Origin: Casp-actino8 sp039800005
Lineage (GTDB): Bacteria > Actinomycetota > Acidimicrobiia > Acidimicrobiales > Ilumatobacteraceae
Length of the DNA: 64,000 nt
Direction of reading: 5' to 3'
NCBI GenBank assembly: GCA_039800005.1
Contig: JBDLRN010000066.1
Location: forward strand, 1-64,000
The translations under genes and the position numbers were made by a program. Positions 1 through 8,808 of this stretch are shown here, in pieces. Each line of letters begins with the position of its first letter. Position 1 is the stretch's first letter. The notes under the pieces were generated by a model that saw only the letters and a list, made by a program, of their open reading frames with translations, ran no database searches and was not told the DNA's origin.

Positions 1-52
1 GGGTCTCGGGCGGTCCACTCGTCGTGAGGTGGATGGGGTTCACGTCGCTCAT
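1..52 (-). CDS. 5' end of a gene running off the window (possible alpha/beta hydrolase)
   Basis: An ATG at 52 on the reverse strand opens a frame that begins MSDVNPIHLTTSGPPET and runs off the left edge, so only 17 codons are visible. A TAGCCT box (60-65) ends 7 nt before the ATG, as for other leaderless genes here, and supports a real start. The opening residues resemble the N-terminus of many alpha/beta hydrolases (strand, then GPP before the oxyanion-hole motif), but that is only a guess from a few residues. It is divergent from the small membrane protein starting at 99. Confidence 0.4.
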   Translation of the reverse strand, partial: MSDVNPIHLTTSGPPET

Positions 53-59
53 CGAGGAA

Positions 60-65
60 AGGCTA
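60..65 (-). promoter_or_regulatory. -10 box, leaderless (TAGCCT, 7 nt before ATG 52)
   Basis: TAGCCT on the reverse strand ends 7 nt before the ATG at 52. It faces away from the TAGGGT box at 87-92, making a divergent leaderless pair. Confidence 0.4.
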
Positions 66-86
66 GAGCGGCCCGTCGGTCCTCGC

Positions 87-92
87 TAGGGT
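87..92 (+). promoter_or_regulatory. -10 box, leaderless (TAGGGT, 6 nt before GTG 99)
   Basis: TAGGGT ends exactly 6 nt before the GTG at 99, and no Shine-Dalgarno sequence is present. Transcription would begin at or next to the start codon. Confidence 0.55.
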
Positions 93-98
93 GCCTCT

Positions 99-365
99 GT
101 GATCTCGGCCGTCGATCCCGATCTCGTGAAGAACGTGTTGACGGCCGGCTCGTTTCTTCCGCTCGTCGTGGCTCTCGTTCTTTTCAAATTCGCGGTCAGT
201 GCCGTGGTGCGAAGCCTTCTGATCGTCGTGGCGATCGTTCTCGGAGTCGTCGTTTTCACCCAACGGGCGGCGGTGGACGAGTGCGTCGACTCGTTCGATC
301 GAGAGGGTGCTTCTCTCGAGGCCTCGTGTTCGATCCTCGGCTTCGACTTCGACTTCGAGATCTGA
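99..365 (+). CDS. Small membrane protein of unknown function
   Basis: 88 residues. The GTG start is supported by the leaderless -10 box just upstream. Residues about 15-55 form two closely spaced hydrophobic segments (FLPLVVALVLFKF and LLIVVAIVLGVVVF), so this is probably a two-pass or hairpin membrane protein. The tail is acidic, with two cysteines (CVDSFDREGASLEASC) that could pair if outside the cell, and ends in a DFDFEI patch. I do not recognise a family. The stop lies 12 bp before the stop of the convergent hydrolase gene. Confidence 0.6.
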   Translation: MISAVDPDLVKNVLTAGSFLPLVVALVLFKFAVSAVVRSLLIVVAIVLGVVVFTQRAAVDECVDSFDREGASLEASCSILGFDFDFEI

Positions 366-377
366 GGCCGTTCGCCT

Positions 378-1196
378 TCATCGACCGGTGACCGATGCCA
401 GAGTCGCCCTCACGACGGCGTCGGCGAACATCTGCGGGTGGGAGGCCGGAGCGTCGTGTCGTGCGCCGTCGATCACCACCATGGGTCGAGACGAACACTC
501 GTCCGCCAACATCTGCGCACCCCGGCGCATGTGCTCCGGCGCCAGTGAGCCGACGGCCGAGACGACCGGGCATCCGATGTCGTCGACGTGATACGGCCGT
601 GCTCGTCGGATGTCGCCGAGTTCGCCGACCAAGGCCCGACCCTCCCGACGCCGGCGATTCTTCACGCCGTCGGGCAACTCGTTCCACCGAGCCTCACCGA
701 TGAATCGTCGGAGGAAGATCTCGGCGGCCAGCTCCGGATCATGACGGGTCGCGACGGCGCGGGCCCCACCGGTCGTCGACGGCCACCATGCCTCCCAACT
801 CATCGGGCTCTCGTACACCCCGACGGCGAGCACACGTTCCGGTCGACGACTCGCCATGGTCAGCGACACCACACCACCGAAGCTGTGGCCGATCAGGACG
901 ACTCCATCCCGAGCGGGATCCACGGCGTCGAGGACACGATCCAGATCGGCCACCTGCTCGTCCACGTCGAACGGTCCGGCGACGTCGACTGATGCGCCGT
1001 AGCCCCGCCGGTCGTAGACGGCCGTGGTGACGTCGGGAAGGTGACGCAACACGCGGACGAAGGCTGCTTGACGATCCATCGATCCGTGCACGAACACGAC
1101 CGCCGGATGTGGTGTCGATCCTTCCTTCAGCCAGTGAGCTTCCCGGATCCGCAGCGTGTCGAGAATCGACGGTTCGGTGCCGTATCGTCGCATCAC
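378..1196 (-). CDS. Alpha/beta hydrolase
   Basis: 272 residues with the alpha/beta hydrolase core: an oxyanion-hole HGS near residue 37, the nucleophile elbow GHSFGG near residue 103, and a late His in GARHDAPASHP that fits the triad. The substrate is not deducible. GTG at 1196 and ATG at 1193 are adjacent possible starts and change little. The gene is divergent from the phosphatase at 1261. An inverted repeat (CCGTC/GACGG) sits at about 1198-1216, just upstream of this start. Confidence 0.85.
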   Translation of the reverse strand: MMRRYGTEPSILDTLRIREAHWLKEGSTPHPAVVFVHGSMDRQAAFVRVLRHLPDVTTAVYDRRGYGASVDVAGPFDVDEQVADLDRVLDAVDPARDGVVLIGHSFGGVVSLTMASRRPERVLAVGVYESPMSWEAWWPSTTGGARAVATRHDPELAAEIFLRRFIGEARWNELPDGVKNRRRREGRALVGELGDIRRARPYHVDDIGCPVVSAVGSLAPEHMRRGAQMLADECSSRPMVVIDGARHDAPASHPQMFADAVVRATLASVTGR

Positions 1197-1260
1197 GCCG
1201 TCTGTCTACCGGACGGTCATCCACCTCTCATTCTTCGACTGGAATCTCTCTTCTCATCCC

Positions 1261-1881
1261 ATGGAACTCGTCTTCGTTCGCCACGCCATCCCGGTCCGAC
1301 GGGAAGTCGATCACGGTGTCGCCGATCCCGAACTCTCCGTCGCCGGGCACGAACAAGCACGGCGGTTGGCCGACTACCTCGCCACCGAGACTCTCGACGC
1401 GATCTACTGCAGTCCTTTGCGGCGAGCTCGCGAGACTGCGGCGCCGGTCGCCGACCGATTCTCGCTCCCGGTGCACGTCGTCGATGGAGTGGCCGAGTAC
1501 GACCGCTCGTCGAACGCCTACGTCCCCGTGGAGGAGTTGAAGGCGAGCAACGACCCTCGGTGGCTCGAGATTCGCGACGGGCTGTGGACCTCGGCCGAGG
1601 AGACCGAGGAGGAGTTCGTTCGACGCGTCGTCGGGGCGACCGAGGAGCTCGTCGCCCGACACTCCGGACAACGAATTCTCGTGGTGTGCCACGGGGGTGT
1701 CATCAACGCCTATCTCGCCCACGTGCTGGGGCTCGGCCCCCGGCGCGGTTTCTTCTATCCCAACTACACGTCGGTGCATCGGGTGGCGGCGGCCCGATCC
1801 GGCGAGCGCAGTATCGTCACGGTCAACGAGACGCCTCATCTGCGAGGTACCGGACTTCCCATGGGACTCTTCCAGTCGTGA
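1261..1881 (+). CDS. Histidine phosphatase (phosphoglycerate-mutase-like)
   Basis: 206 residues. The ATG at 1261 begins MELVFVRHA, putting the phospho-accepting RH motif at residues 7-8 as usual for the family; an upstream in-frame start would only add a poor leader. Other catalytic signatures are YCSPLRRARETA (Arg) and VVCHGGVINAYL (second His). The family includes phosphoglycerate mutases and broad phosphatases; the true substrate is unknown. The TGA overlaps the GTG of the aminopeptidase (GTGA), so the two are translationally coupled. Confidence 0.88.
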   Translation: MELVFVRHAIPVRREVDHGVADPELSVAGHEQARRLADYLATETLDAIYCSPLRRARETAAPVADRFSLPVHVVDGVAEYDRSSNAYVPVEELKASNDPRWLEIRDGLWTSAEETEEEFVRRVVGATEELVARHSGQRILVVCHGGVINAYLAHVLGLGPRRGFFYPNYTSVHRVAAARSGERSIVTVNETPHLRGTGLPMGLFQS

Positions 1882-3152
1882 ACACTCGCTTCGTCGATCA
1901 GCCTTCCGACCCCGCCGACGATGTGGCCTCGTTGATGGTCCACCTCGACGCATCGGTCAGCCCTCGGCACTCGGTCGCCCACGCGGTTCGGGTGCTCGCG
2001 TCCGCCGGATTCGTCGGTGTCGAGGATCTCGCGTCGGACCCTCCCCCGCTTGGCTTCCTCGCGCGCGCCGGATTGTTGGTCGCCTGGGTGCGAGGTGACG
2101 TCGATCGGTTCCGGGTCGCTGGTGCCCACACCGACTCGCCGTGCCTGCGCATCAAACCCCGACCCGATCTGGCCCAACACGGCTGGCGTCAATGGGGAGT
2201 CGAGGTCTACGGCGGAATCCTGAACAACTCCTGGCTCGACCGGGACCTCGGTGTGGCCGGCGTGGCCATCGACGCCGACGGACGGGAACACCTGGTGCGT
2301 TCACCGGGAGCCGTGGCTCGGGTACCGCAACTGGCGGTGCATCTCGACCGGGACGTGAACGAACGCGGTCTCGTACTCGATCGACAGCAGCATCTCCTTC
2401 CGGTGGTCGGTCTCGGTGAGGACGGTGCACGATTCGAGGACCTGTTGGCCGATTGGTCGGGAGTCACCAGGGGCTCCATTCGCTCGTTCGAGATCTCGAT
2501 GTTCGACGTTCAACCGGCGGCGCGACTCGGTGTCGACGGCGATCTTCTGGCGTCGGGTCGGATCGACAATCAGGTCTCGTGTTGGGCCTCGATTCGAGCC
2601 CTGCTCGAACGCGCGTCGACGAACGGCGGACCTACAGCCGTCGTTGCTCTGTTCGATCACGAGGAAGTCGGATCGGACTCCACGACCGGAGCCGCTGGAC
2701 CCTGGCTGGAATGGATTCTCGAACGTCTGCACGGCGGTTCGCGACACTCTCTGCACGACGCTCTGTCGCGCTCGGCGTGCTTGTCGGTCGACTGCGCCCA
2801 TGGTGTGCATCCCAACTATCCCGAACGTCACGACCCGATCAACCGCCCCCGACTCGATCAGGGTCCGGTCCTGAAGATCAACGCCAACCAGCGGTACGCC
2901 ACCTCAGCGGAGACGGCCGCACTGTTCGCGCGATCGTGTGAGGCGGCTGGGCTCCCGTGGCAGACCTTCGTCAGCCGAAACAACGTACCGTGCGGGTCGA
3001 CCATCGGACCGCTGGCGTCGACACGACTGGGTGTCCCGACGGCCGACGTGGGACTCGCGCAGTTGAGCATGCACTCCGCTCGCGAGCTCTGCGGCACTCA
3101 CGATCCGACGTCGTTGCGTCGGGCCATTGCGAGTTTCTTCGCTCAGCCCTGA
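1878..3152 (+). CDS. M18 family aminopeptidase (aspartyl aminopeptidase type)
   Basis: 424 residues, normal for the family. This metallopeptidase removes N-terminal residues from peptides in the cytoplasm. Metal ligands and signatures are AHTDSP (residues 83-88), SWLDRDLG (Asp121), LFDHEEVGS (dizinc Glu pair) and the C-terminal DCAHGVHPNYPERHDP followed by LKINANQRYAT, all characteristic of M18. The GTG start at 1878 overlaps the phosphatase stop; starting there gives the typical RHSVAHAV region near residue 30. The 3' end overlaps the convergent acyltransferase gene by 10 bp. Confidence 0.93.
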   Translation: MNTRFVDQPSDPADDVASLMVHLDASVSPRHSVAHAVRVLASAGFVGVEDLASDPPPLGFLARAGLLVAWVRGDVDRFRVAGAHTDSPCLRIKPRPDLAQHGWRQWGVEVYGGILNNSWLDRDLGVAGVAIDADGREHLVRSPGAVARVPQLAVHLDRDVNERGLVLDRQQHLLPVVGLGEDGARFEDLLADWSGVTRGSIRSFEISMFDVQPAARLGVDGDLLASGRIDNQVSCWASIRALLERASTNGGPTAVVALFDHEEVGSDSTTGAAGPWLEWILERLHGGSRHSLHDALSRSACLSVDCAHGVHPNYPERHDPINRPRLDQGPVLKINANQRYATSAETAALFARSCEAAGLPWQTFVSRNNVPCGSTIGPLASTRLGVPTADVGLAQLSMHSARELCGTHDPTSLRRAIASFFAQP

Positions 3153-3841
3153 CCAGAACGGCCGCGTCGGTGGGCGCGCGTCTGAGCCTCGTCGAAGAGC
3201 CTTTGCAATTCGTGGTGCAAGAGCTCCGACGTTTCGCGGATCGCCGAACGGGGCATACGCCCGTCGACTCGAGGTGGAACCGGCAGTGGAGTTCCGATGA
3301 TGACGTGCACCTTGTGAGGACGCATCCACTTCGCTCCCTTGCCCATGGCGGACTCGCTGCCCCCGATGCCGACCGGAACGATCGGCACGCCGGCCTTGCA
3401 CGCCACGTAGGCGGCCCCGTCGAAGAGCGGCTGCACGATCGGCCCCGACTTTCGTTCGCCTTCCGGGAACAGCACCAACGGTTCACCTGACTCGAGCACC
3501 TGGATGCTCCGCACGATCGCCTCGCGATCGACCGTTCCGCGCGAGACCGGGAACGCACCGAGAGCCGACAGGACCCAGCCGATCGTGCCGCCCTTCCACA
3601 ACGAGTCCTTGCCCATGAAGCGCATCCGACGTCGTGTGCATCCCGACGCGATCGGAGTGTCGATGTAACTGCGATGCACCGGAGCGAGAACGAACGCTCC
3701 CGTCCGGGGCACGTTCGCCCGGCCCTCGACCGACATGCGCAGGTAGGTGCGACAGATCGACACCACCAGGAATCGGACGAATTGGTAGAAGGCGCGACTC
3801 GATGCGCCGTTGCCCGCCAAGTAGGACTCGACGCCGCTCAT
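3143..3841 (-). CDS. 1-acyl-sn-glycerol-3-phosphate acyltransferase family (PlsC-like)
   Basis: 232 residues. It likely transfers an acyl chain to lysophosphatidic acid or a related acceptor at the membrane. The acyltransferase motifs are HRSYID (H56, D61; HX4D) and FPEGER (125-130). A hydrophobic stretch near residues 20-33 (FVRFLVVSIC) may anchor it. The ATG at 3841 overlaps the cmk stop (ATGA), giving the guaB1-adjacent cmk-plsC pair often seen in Actinobacteria. Confidence 0.9.
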   Translation of the reverse strand: MSGVESYLAGNGASSRAFYQFVRFLVVSICRTYLRMSVEGRANVPRTGAFVLAPVHRSYIDTPIASGCTRRRMRFMGKDSLWKGGTIGWVLSALGAFPVSRGTVDREAIVRSIQVLESGEPLVLFPEGERKSGPIVQPLFDGAAYVACKAGVPIVPVGIGGSESAMGKGAKWMRPHKVHVIIGTPLPVPPRVDGRMPRSAIRETSELLHHELQRLFDEAQTRAHRRGRSGQG

Positions 3842-4476
3842 GAACGTGCCTCCACGAGTGCGACGATGGAATCGACCACCTCGTCGACGTTGCGATCGGA
3901 CGTGTCGATCACCACGGCGTCCGACGATTCGGCGAGGGGGCTGTCGGCACGGGTCGAATCGATGCGATCGCGCTCCATGATCGAACGTTCGACCGCGTCG
4001 ACATCGCCCCCTGCTTCTTTGACCCGACGTTCGGCGCGGATTCGTGGTGATGCGGTGAGGAAGAGTTTGGCGACCGCATCGGGGAAGACGACGGTGCCGA
4101 TGTCGCGTCCTTCGATCACGCCACCTCCCCTCTGTTCGCCCCACGCCCTCTGGCGTCGGCGCATCTCGGCGCGGACCCTCGACTGTGCCGCGACGATCGA
4201 CACCGCCGTGGTCACTTCCGGACCTCGTATCGCCGTCGTGACGTCGGTGCCGTCGATGATCACCGCGTCGAGTGTCACGTCGATCTTCACCGTCTCGGCG
4301 ACCTCGCCGACAGCGTCTTCGTCGTTCAGATCGACTCCGTCACGCAGGGCGGCCCAGGTGACCGCCCGATACATGGCTCCGGTGTCGAGGTATTGCACGC
4401 CGAGGCGCCGAGCCAACGCTCGCGCCACGGTCGATTTCCCGGCACCCGCCGGACCGTCGATGGCGACCACACGCAC
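3838..4476 (-). CDS. cmk: Cytidylate kinase
   Basis: 212 residues, typical for bacterial CMP kinase, which phosphorylates CMP/dCMP with ATP. The P-loop is DGPAGAGKST (7-16), followed by YLDTGAMYRAVTW, the conserved nucleotide-monophosphate segment. GRDIGTVVFPDAVAKLFLTASPRIRAERR is the expected substrate/lid region with its arginines. The start lies 3 bp after the guaB1 stop, and the 3' end overlaps the plsC-like gene by 4 bp, so these three read as one operon. Confidence 0.96.
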   Translation of the reverse strand: MRVVAIDGPAGAGKSTVARALARRLGVQYLDTGAMYRAVTWAALRDGVDLNDEDAVGEVAETVKIDVTLDAVIIDGTDVTTAIRGPEVTTAVSIVAAQSRVRAEMRRRQRAWGEQRGGGVIEGRDIGTVVFPDAVAKLFLTASPRIRAERRVKEAGGDVDAVERSIMERDRIDSTRADSPLAESSDAVVIDTSDRNVDEVVDSIVALVEARS

Positions 4477-4479
4477 GAG

Positions 4480-5919
4480 TCACCAACTGGTGCCGACCGG
4501 CCGACCTTCGTCGTAGCCCGCCGAACTCTGGACACCCACCACGGCCCGCGCGTGGAACTGCTCGCAATCGACCGCACCCGAATAGGTGAAAGCACTGCGG
4601 ACGCCGGCCACGATCTGATCGAGGATGTCCTCGACCCCAGGGCGCTCGTGATCGAGATACATGCGCGAGGTCGAGATGCCCTCTTCGAACAATTCCTTGC
4701 GCGCGCGATCGAAACTTCCCTCGCGACGGGTGCGATTGCGCACGGCCCGGTTGGACGCCATACCGAAGTTCTCCTTGTAGAGCCGTCCGTCGGGGTCCCG
4801 TTGGGCGTCGGCCGCCGACTCGTAAGTTCCGGCCAACCACGATCCGAACATCACACTGCTCGCACCGGCGGCCAGGGCCAGAGCCACGTCCCGCGGATGG
4901 CGCACTCCCCCGTCGGCCCACACGGACTTGCCGACCTCCCGGGCGGCCGTCGCGCACTCGAGTACGGCCGAGAACTGCGGTCGTCCGACCCCGGTCATCA
5001 TGCGGGTGGTGCACATCGCTCCCGGTCCCACCCCGACCTTCACGACGTCGACACCGGCCTCGATGAGATCGAGAGTCCCGCGCCGGGTCACGACGTTGCC
5101 GGCGACGATCGTCGCATCGGGAGCGGCCCCTCGAACGGCCCGAATCGCGTCGATCATTCGACCCTGATGACCGTGCGCGGTGTCGACGACCAGGACGTCG
5201 ACACCCATGTCGCGCAACCGAGCGGCCTTCTCGGCGGGTTCGCCATTCACACCGATCGCCACCGCGGTGAGCATCTGTCCGGCCGCATTGAGCGCCGGGC
5301 GATACAGGGTCGAACGCAGAGCTCCCTTGCGGGTGATGCATCCGAGGAGGCGGCCCGCGGAGTCGACCACCGGTGCGGTGGTGATCCGATGACCGGAGAG
5401 GACGTCGAACGCCTCGGTGAGATCGGTCCCGTCGACGATTGAGAGAAGATCGGTCGACATCACGTTGTGCAACTGCGTGAAACGGTCGTAGCCCACGGCG
5501 TCGGCCTCGGTGAAGATGCCGAGCGGACGACGGTCGGCATCGACGACGACGATGGCACCGTGGGAGCGTTTGTGGATCAGGTTCAGGGCGGCACCGACCG
5601 TGTCGTGCGGCCCGAGAGTGATCGGTGTGTCGTAGACGTGATGCCGACTCTTGACGAACGACACGACGGTTTCGATGACGTCGAGAGGGATGTCTTGAGG
5701 AAGAACCGTGAGGCCACCACGTCGGGCGACCGTCTCGGCCATGCGCCGTCCGGCGACTGCGGTCATGTTCGCGACCACGACCGGAAGAGTGGTTCCGATG
5801 CCGTCGGAAGTGGTGAGGTCGACGTCGAGGCGAGACGAGACCTCGGACAGGCTCGGGACGAGGAAGACGTCGTTGTACGTCAATTCGTACGCGGGTGGTG
5901 TGTCGTGGAGAAAACGCAT
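4480..5919 (-). CDS. guaB1: GuaB1-type IMP dehydrogenase paralogue (probable GMP reductase)
   Basis: 479 residues: a TIM barrel interrupted by two CBS modules (about residues 96-205). The catalytic loop is PGAMCTTR with Cys303, shared by IMPDH and GMP reductase, and GVGRPQ follows. The opening LTYNDVFLVPSLSEV and C-terminal layout match actinobacterial GuaB1; the mycobacterial member has been reported as a CBS-containing GMP reductase rather than an IMPDH. The function here is inferred from family. An AGGA Shine-Dalgarno lies 5 nt before the ATG. It is divergent from the hydrolase at 5970. Confidence 0.85.
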   Translation of the reverse strand: MRFLHDTPPAYELTYNDVFLVPSLSEVSSRLDVDLTTSDGIGTTLPVVVANMTAVAGRRMAETVARRGGLTVLPQDIPLDVIETVVSFVKSRHHVYDTPITLGPHDTVGAALNLIHKRSHGAIVVVDADRRPLGIFTEADAVGYDRFTQLHNVMSTDLLSIVDGTDLTEAFDVLSGHRITTAPVVDSAGRLLGCITRKGALRSTLYRPALNAAGQMLTAVAIGVNGEPAEKAARLRDMGVDVLVVDTAHGHQGRMIDAIRAVRGAAPDATIVAGNVVTRRGTLDLIEAGVDVVKVGVGPGAMCTTRMMTGVGRPQFSAVLECATAAREVGKSVWADGGVRHPRDVALALAAGASSVMFGSWLAGTYESAADAQRDPDGRLYKENFGMASNRAVRNRTRREGSFDRARKELFEEGISTSRMYLDHERPGVEDILDQIVAGVRSAFTYSGAVDCEQFHARAVVGVQSSAGYDEGRPVGTSW

Positions 5920-5955
5920 GAGTCCTGCTTCGGTCGGCCCCCGAAGGCTAGGGGC

Positions 5956-5961
5956 TATGTT
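5956..5961 (+). promoter_or_regulatory. Possible -10 box (TATGTT, 8 nt before ATG 5970)
   Basis: TATGTT lies 8 nt before the ATG at 5970, slightly further than the usual 6-7 nt seen here, and no Shine-Dalgarno is visible. It would give an mRNA with almost no leader. Confidence 0.35.
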
Positions 5962-5969
5962 GATCGGTC

Positions 5970-6659
5970 ATGGGGAATCCCGAACGTCCGCCGGTTCTTC
6001 TCGTCCACGGTTGGGGTGGCTCGTTCGCGTCGACGTGGCGGAGCACCGGCTTCGACCTGCTCCTGACCGAGACCGGAGGCGAGCCGATCGGTGTCGATCT
6101 CCTCGGTCACGGAGAGGCCCCCCGATCGCACGATCCGGTCGATTACCAGGACCTGACCCCTCGCATCGTCGAACACCTCGGTGATCGCCCGGTCGACGCA
6201 GTGGGCTTCTCGCTCGGCGCCCTGACGCTCCTGCGCGTCGCCTGCGAACGGCCCGGGTCCTTCCGGCGCTTGGTGCTGGGTGGAATCGGACGCAATGCCG
6301 TCGAGGCGTCGTCGAGCTCCGAGCGCTCGGTGCTCGTCGCGGCGATCCGCGGCGACTACGAGGGAGACGACAATCTTCCCCGTCAGTTCGCGCAGTACGC
6401 CCATCAGCCCGGGAACGATCCGGAGTCTCTCGCGGCCGCCCTGCTCGCCGAACGTCCACCGTTCACAGCCGACGAACTGGCGCGTGTCGACGCCGAGGTG
6501 CTGATCGTGATCGGAGACCGCGACTTCGCCGGACCCGGCGAACCGCTACAGGAACTCATCGCCGGTTCACGTCTGATCACGGTGGCCCGATGCGACCATT
6601 TCGCCCTCACCGAGAACTTCACGTTCTTCGACGCCGTCTTCGACTTCCTGGCCGAATGA
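5970..6659 (+). CDS. Alpha/beta hydrolase
   Basis: 229 residues. HGWGG near residue 13 forms the oxyanion hole and GFSLGA near residue 77 is the nucleophile elbow. A late Asp (VIGDRDFAG) and His (CDHFALTE) complete the triad. The short lid between strands suggests a simple esterase-type enzyme; the substrate is unknown. The next gene starts 8 bp downstream, so it is probably co-transcribed with the Sua5-type gene. Confidence 0.85.
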   Translation: MGNPERPPVLLVHGWGGSFASTWRSTGFDLLLTETGGEPIGVDLLGHGEAPRSHDPVDYQDLTPRIVEHLGDRPVDAVGFSLGALTLLRVACERPGSFRRLVLGGIGRNAVEASSSSERSVLVAAIRGDYEGDDNLPRQFAQYAHQPGNDPESLAAALLAERPPFTADELARVDAEVLIVIGDRDFAGPGEPLQELIAGSRLITVARCDHFALTENFTFFDAVFDFLAE

Positions 6660-6666
6660 CCACGCC

Positions 6667-7584
6667 ATGACGTCCGAGATCGGGACCGACGTCGACCGAG
6701 CCGTGGCCGTGCTTCGACGTGGCGGGTTGGTGGGCATACCCACCGAGACCGTCTACGGACTGGCCGCCGATGCGCGTGACGAGATGGCGGTTCGCCGGGT
6801 GTTCACCACCAAAGGTCGTCCCCTCGGCCATCCGCTGATCGTCCACGTGGCCGATGTCGATCAGGCGCGTCGTTGGGCGTCGGAGTGGCCGCCGACGGCC
6901 GAGGCGTTGGCGAGTGCCTGGTGGCCCGGTCCGCTGACGTTGATCGTTCGCCGACGTTCCGACGTGCTCGACGTGGTCACTGGCGACCGCGACACCGTCG
7001 CGTTGCGAGTGCCGGCGCATCCCATGGCCCGCGCTCTGCTCGCATCGTTCGGCGGCGGTCTGGTCGCCCCGTCGGCCAATCTCTTCGGCCGGGTCAGTCC
7101 GACCACCGCTCGACACGTGGCCGACGATCTCGGTGACGCGGTCGACTACGTGCTCGATGGCGGGCCGTGCGTCATCGGCGTCGAGTCGACGATCGTCGAC
7201 TGCTCGGTGGATCCACCGCAGGTCCTGCGACCGGGAGCAGTGAGCGAGAGCGACGTGATGAAGATCGTCGGAACCATCGCCGCCGTGTCGGGTCCGTCCC
7301 GTGCACCGGGCATGTTGGCCAGCCATTACGCACCTTCGTGCGAAGTCGTTCCCGTCGAGTCGCTCGAAGAAGCGGATCGATGGTCGTCGGCCGACGACGA
7401 TTCCTCCACCGAGGTTCTCGACGCGTCGAACGATCCGATCGGATTCGCCGCTCGCCTGTACGCCGAACTGCGACGCTGCGACGACGAGGGACGCCGTCGT
7501 GTCGTGATCGTCCTGCCGAGCGACGAGGGGATCGGCCGAGCGGTCCGCGATCGCATCACCAAGGCGGCCGCGCCGCGCTACTGA
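6667..7584 (+). CDS. tsaC: L-threonylcarbamoyladenylate synthase (Sua5/YwlC type)
   Basis: 305 residues. It makes threonylcarbamoyl-AMP from Thr, bicarbonate and ATP for the t6A modification at tRNA position 37. The YrdC domain spans about residues 8-190 (GIPTETVYGLAADA, KGRPLGHPLIVH, LRVPAHPMARALL, APSANLFGRVSPT). The long form is confirmed by the Sua5 linker APGMLASHYAP near residue 215 and a divergent C-terminal domain. The 3' end overlaps the convergent J-domain gene by 7 bp. Confidence 0.93.
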   Translation: MTSEIGTDVDRAVAVLRRGGLVGIPTETVYGLAADARDEMAVRRVFTTKGRPLGHPLIVHVADVDQARRWASEWPPTAEALASAWWPGPLTLIVRRRSDVLDVVTGDRDTVALRVPAHPMARALLASFGGGLVAPSANLFGRVSPTTARHVADDLGDAVDYVLDGGPCVIGVESTIVDCSVDPPQVLRPGAVSESDVMKIVGTIAAVSGPSRAPGMLASHYAPSCEVVPVESLEEADRWSSADDDSSTEVLDASNDPIGFAARLYAELRRCDDEGRRRVVIVLPSDEGIGRAVRDRITKAAAPRY

Positions 7585-8114
7585 TCGTCGGGTGACCGGA
7601 CCAATTCGTTGATCGTGTTCACCCACAGAGCGACCAGATCCTCGGGATCGACGTTCTCGACCACGATCGACACGGTGGAGGACCCGGCGTCCGGTACGAC
7701 TTCCAGCCGACACCAGCGATCGACGCGTGAGTCGAGGAGCACTTCGAGAGCGTAGGGCGGATCGTCGTCGACGACCTCGCCGAGCACCCGCGCCGCGAGG
7801 AGCAGCCATTCGAACGCTTCGGCCGGCAACACGTCGATGGCGAACGAGGGACGATCGACGCGCCATCGACGGGGATCGACACCATCGGAGACTCGAGTCG
7901 GCATCGACATGGTGGGATGCGTCAGAGGCGAGTCGTTCAGTCCGGCGACCACCACCTCGACCGCCCGATTCAGTCGGACCATGTCGTGTTCGTCGCCACC
8001 GACGTCGGGATGGAACCGGCGGGCCAGACGACGACGCGCCGCATGGACGTCGTCGATCGATGCCGTCTCGTCGAGACCGAGCAGTCGCAAGGCATCGGCG
8101 AACTGCATGGTCAT
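7578..8114 (-). CDS. J-domain (DnaJ-like) protein
   Basis: 178 residues. The N-terminal about 55 residues form a J domain with the HPD tripeptide (RRFHPDVGGDEHD) that stimulates Hsp70 ATPase. No glycine-rich region, zinc fingers or DnaJ C-terminal domains follow; the remaining 120 residues are an unrecognised acidic domain, so it is a type III J protein rather than DnaJ. The ATG at 8114 overlaps the nitroreductase stop; a second ATG at 8108 is also possible. Confidence 0.85.
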   Translation of the reverse strand: MTMQFADALRLLGLDETASIDDVHAARRRLARRFHPDVGGDEHDMVRLNRAVEVVVAGLNDSPLTHPTMSMPTRVSDGVDPRRWRVDRPSFAIDVLPAEAFEWLLLAARVLGEVVDDDPPYALEVLLDSRVDRWCRLEVVPDAGSSTVSIVVENVDPEDLVALWVNTINELVRSPDDQ

Positions 8115-8800
8115 CGTCGGCCGCGCGTGAAACGCGATTCGGGAGGATCGATCGCCCAGTCGGGGGACTCTCCCCAGCGATCGAGGTATGTGAGTTCACG
8201 CAACGGTCGACGACGAACCGGTCCGTGGGAGCCGCGCGGCCGACCGAGCGTGATACAGGCCGACAGAGCGACGTGCTCGGGAATCGAGAGCTCCTCGCGC
8301 AACTCCTTCTCGACGCCGAGGTGCCACATCGTCAACGCTCCCCCGTAGCCGAGCGCCCGCGCGGCCAGCAACAGGTTCTGGCACGCCGGATACACCGACG
8401 CTCCTTCGTACGGGTTGGGATCGCGATATCGCTCGAGACACACGAGCACGACCACCGGAGTGGACTCGAACGAGTCGACGTACTCCTGCATGGCGCGGGC
8501 CTGACGGGCCTTCGGGCTCTCGGGATCGTGTCCGGACCCGTCGTCGAATCCGTCGGTCGTTCGCTTGGACGACCATCCGGCCCGGAAGGCCTGGCCGAGC
8601 ATCGACTTGACCCGACGAGCATGCTCGCCGTCGGTGAGGACCAGGAAACGGAACGGTTGGCGATTGCTCCCACTCGGCGCGCGACTGGCGGCCCAGAGAA
8701 TCGTGTCGAGGTCCTCGGTGGGTATCGGGTCGGGTCGGTAACGGCGAATGGACCGCGTGGTCGCGAGCCCGGTGAGCAGATCGATACCGGAATCGGACAT
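8111..8800 (-). CDS. Nitroreductase family FMN enzyme
   Basis: 229 residues. TTRSIRRYRPDPIP at residues 14-27 and RAPSGSNRQPFRFLV near 40-54 are the FMN phosphate/ribityl contacts, and ALGYGGALTMWHL with a C-terminal LGRPRG segment completes the fold. Family members reduce nitro, quinone or enone groups with NAD(P)H. It lies 8 bp downstream of an enoyl-CoA hydratase gene and is followed by the J-domain gene. A GTG just upstream (8803) is an alternative start. Confidence 0.85.
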   Translation of the reverse strand: MSDSGIDLLTGLATTRSIRRYRPDPIPTEDLDTILWAASRAPSGSNRQPFRFLVLTDGEHARRVKSMLGQAFRAGWSSKRTTDGFDDGSGHDPESPKARQARAMQEYVDSFESTPVVVLVCLERYRDPNPYEGASVYPACQNLLLAARALGYGGALTMWHLGVEKELREELSIPEHVALSACITLGRPRGSHGPVRRRPLRELTYLDRWGESPDWAIDPPESRFTRGRR

Positions 8801-8808
8801 CACGACGA

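Noticed and set aside
6619..8199. Long open frame on the reverse strand (about 526 codons)
   Set aside because: It runs opposite to the Sua5-type gene and through the J-domain gene. Its product is Arg/Asp-rich low complexity with no motif; it is a by-product of high GC content.
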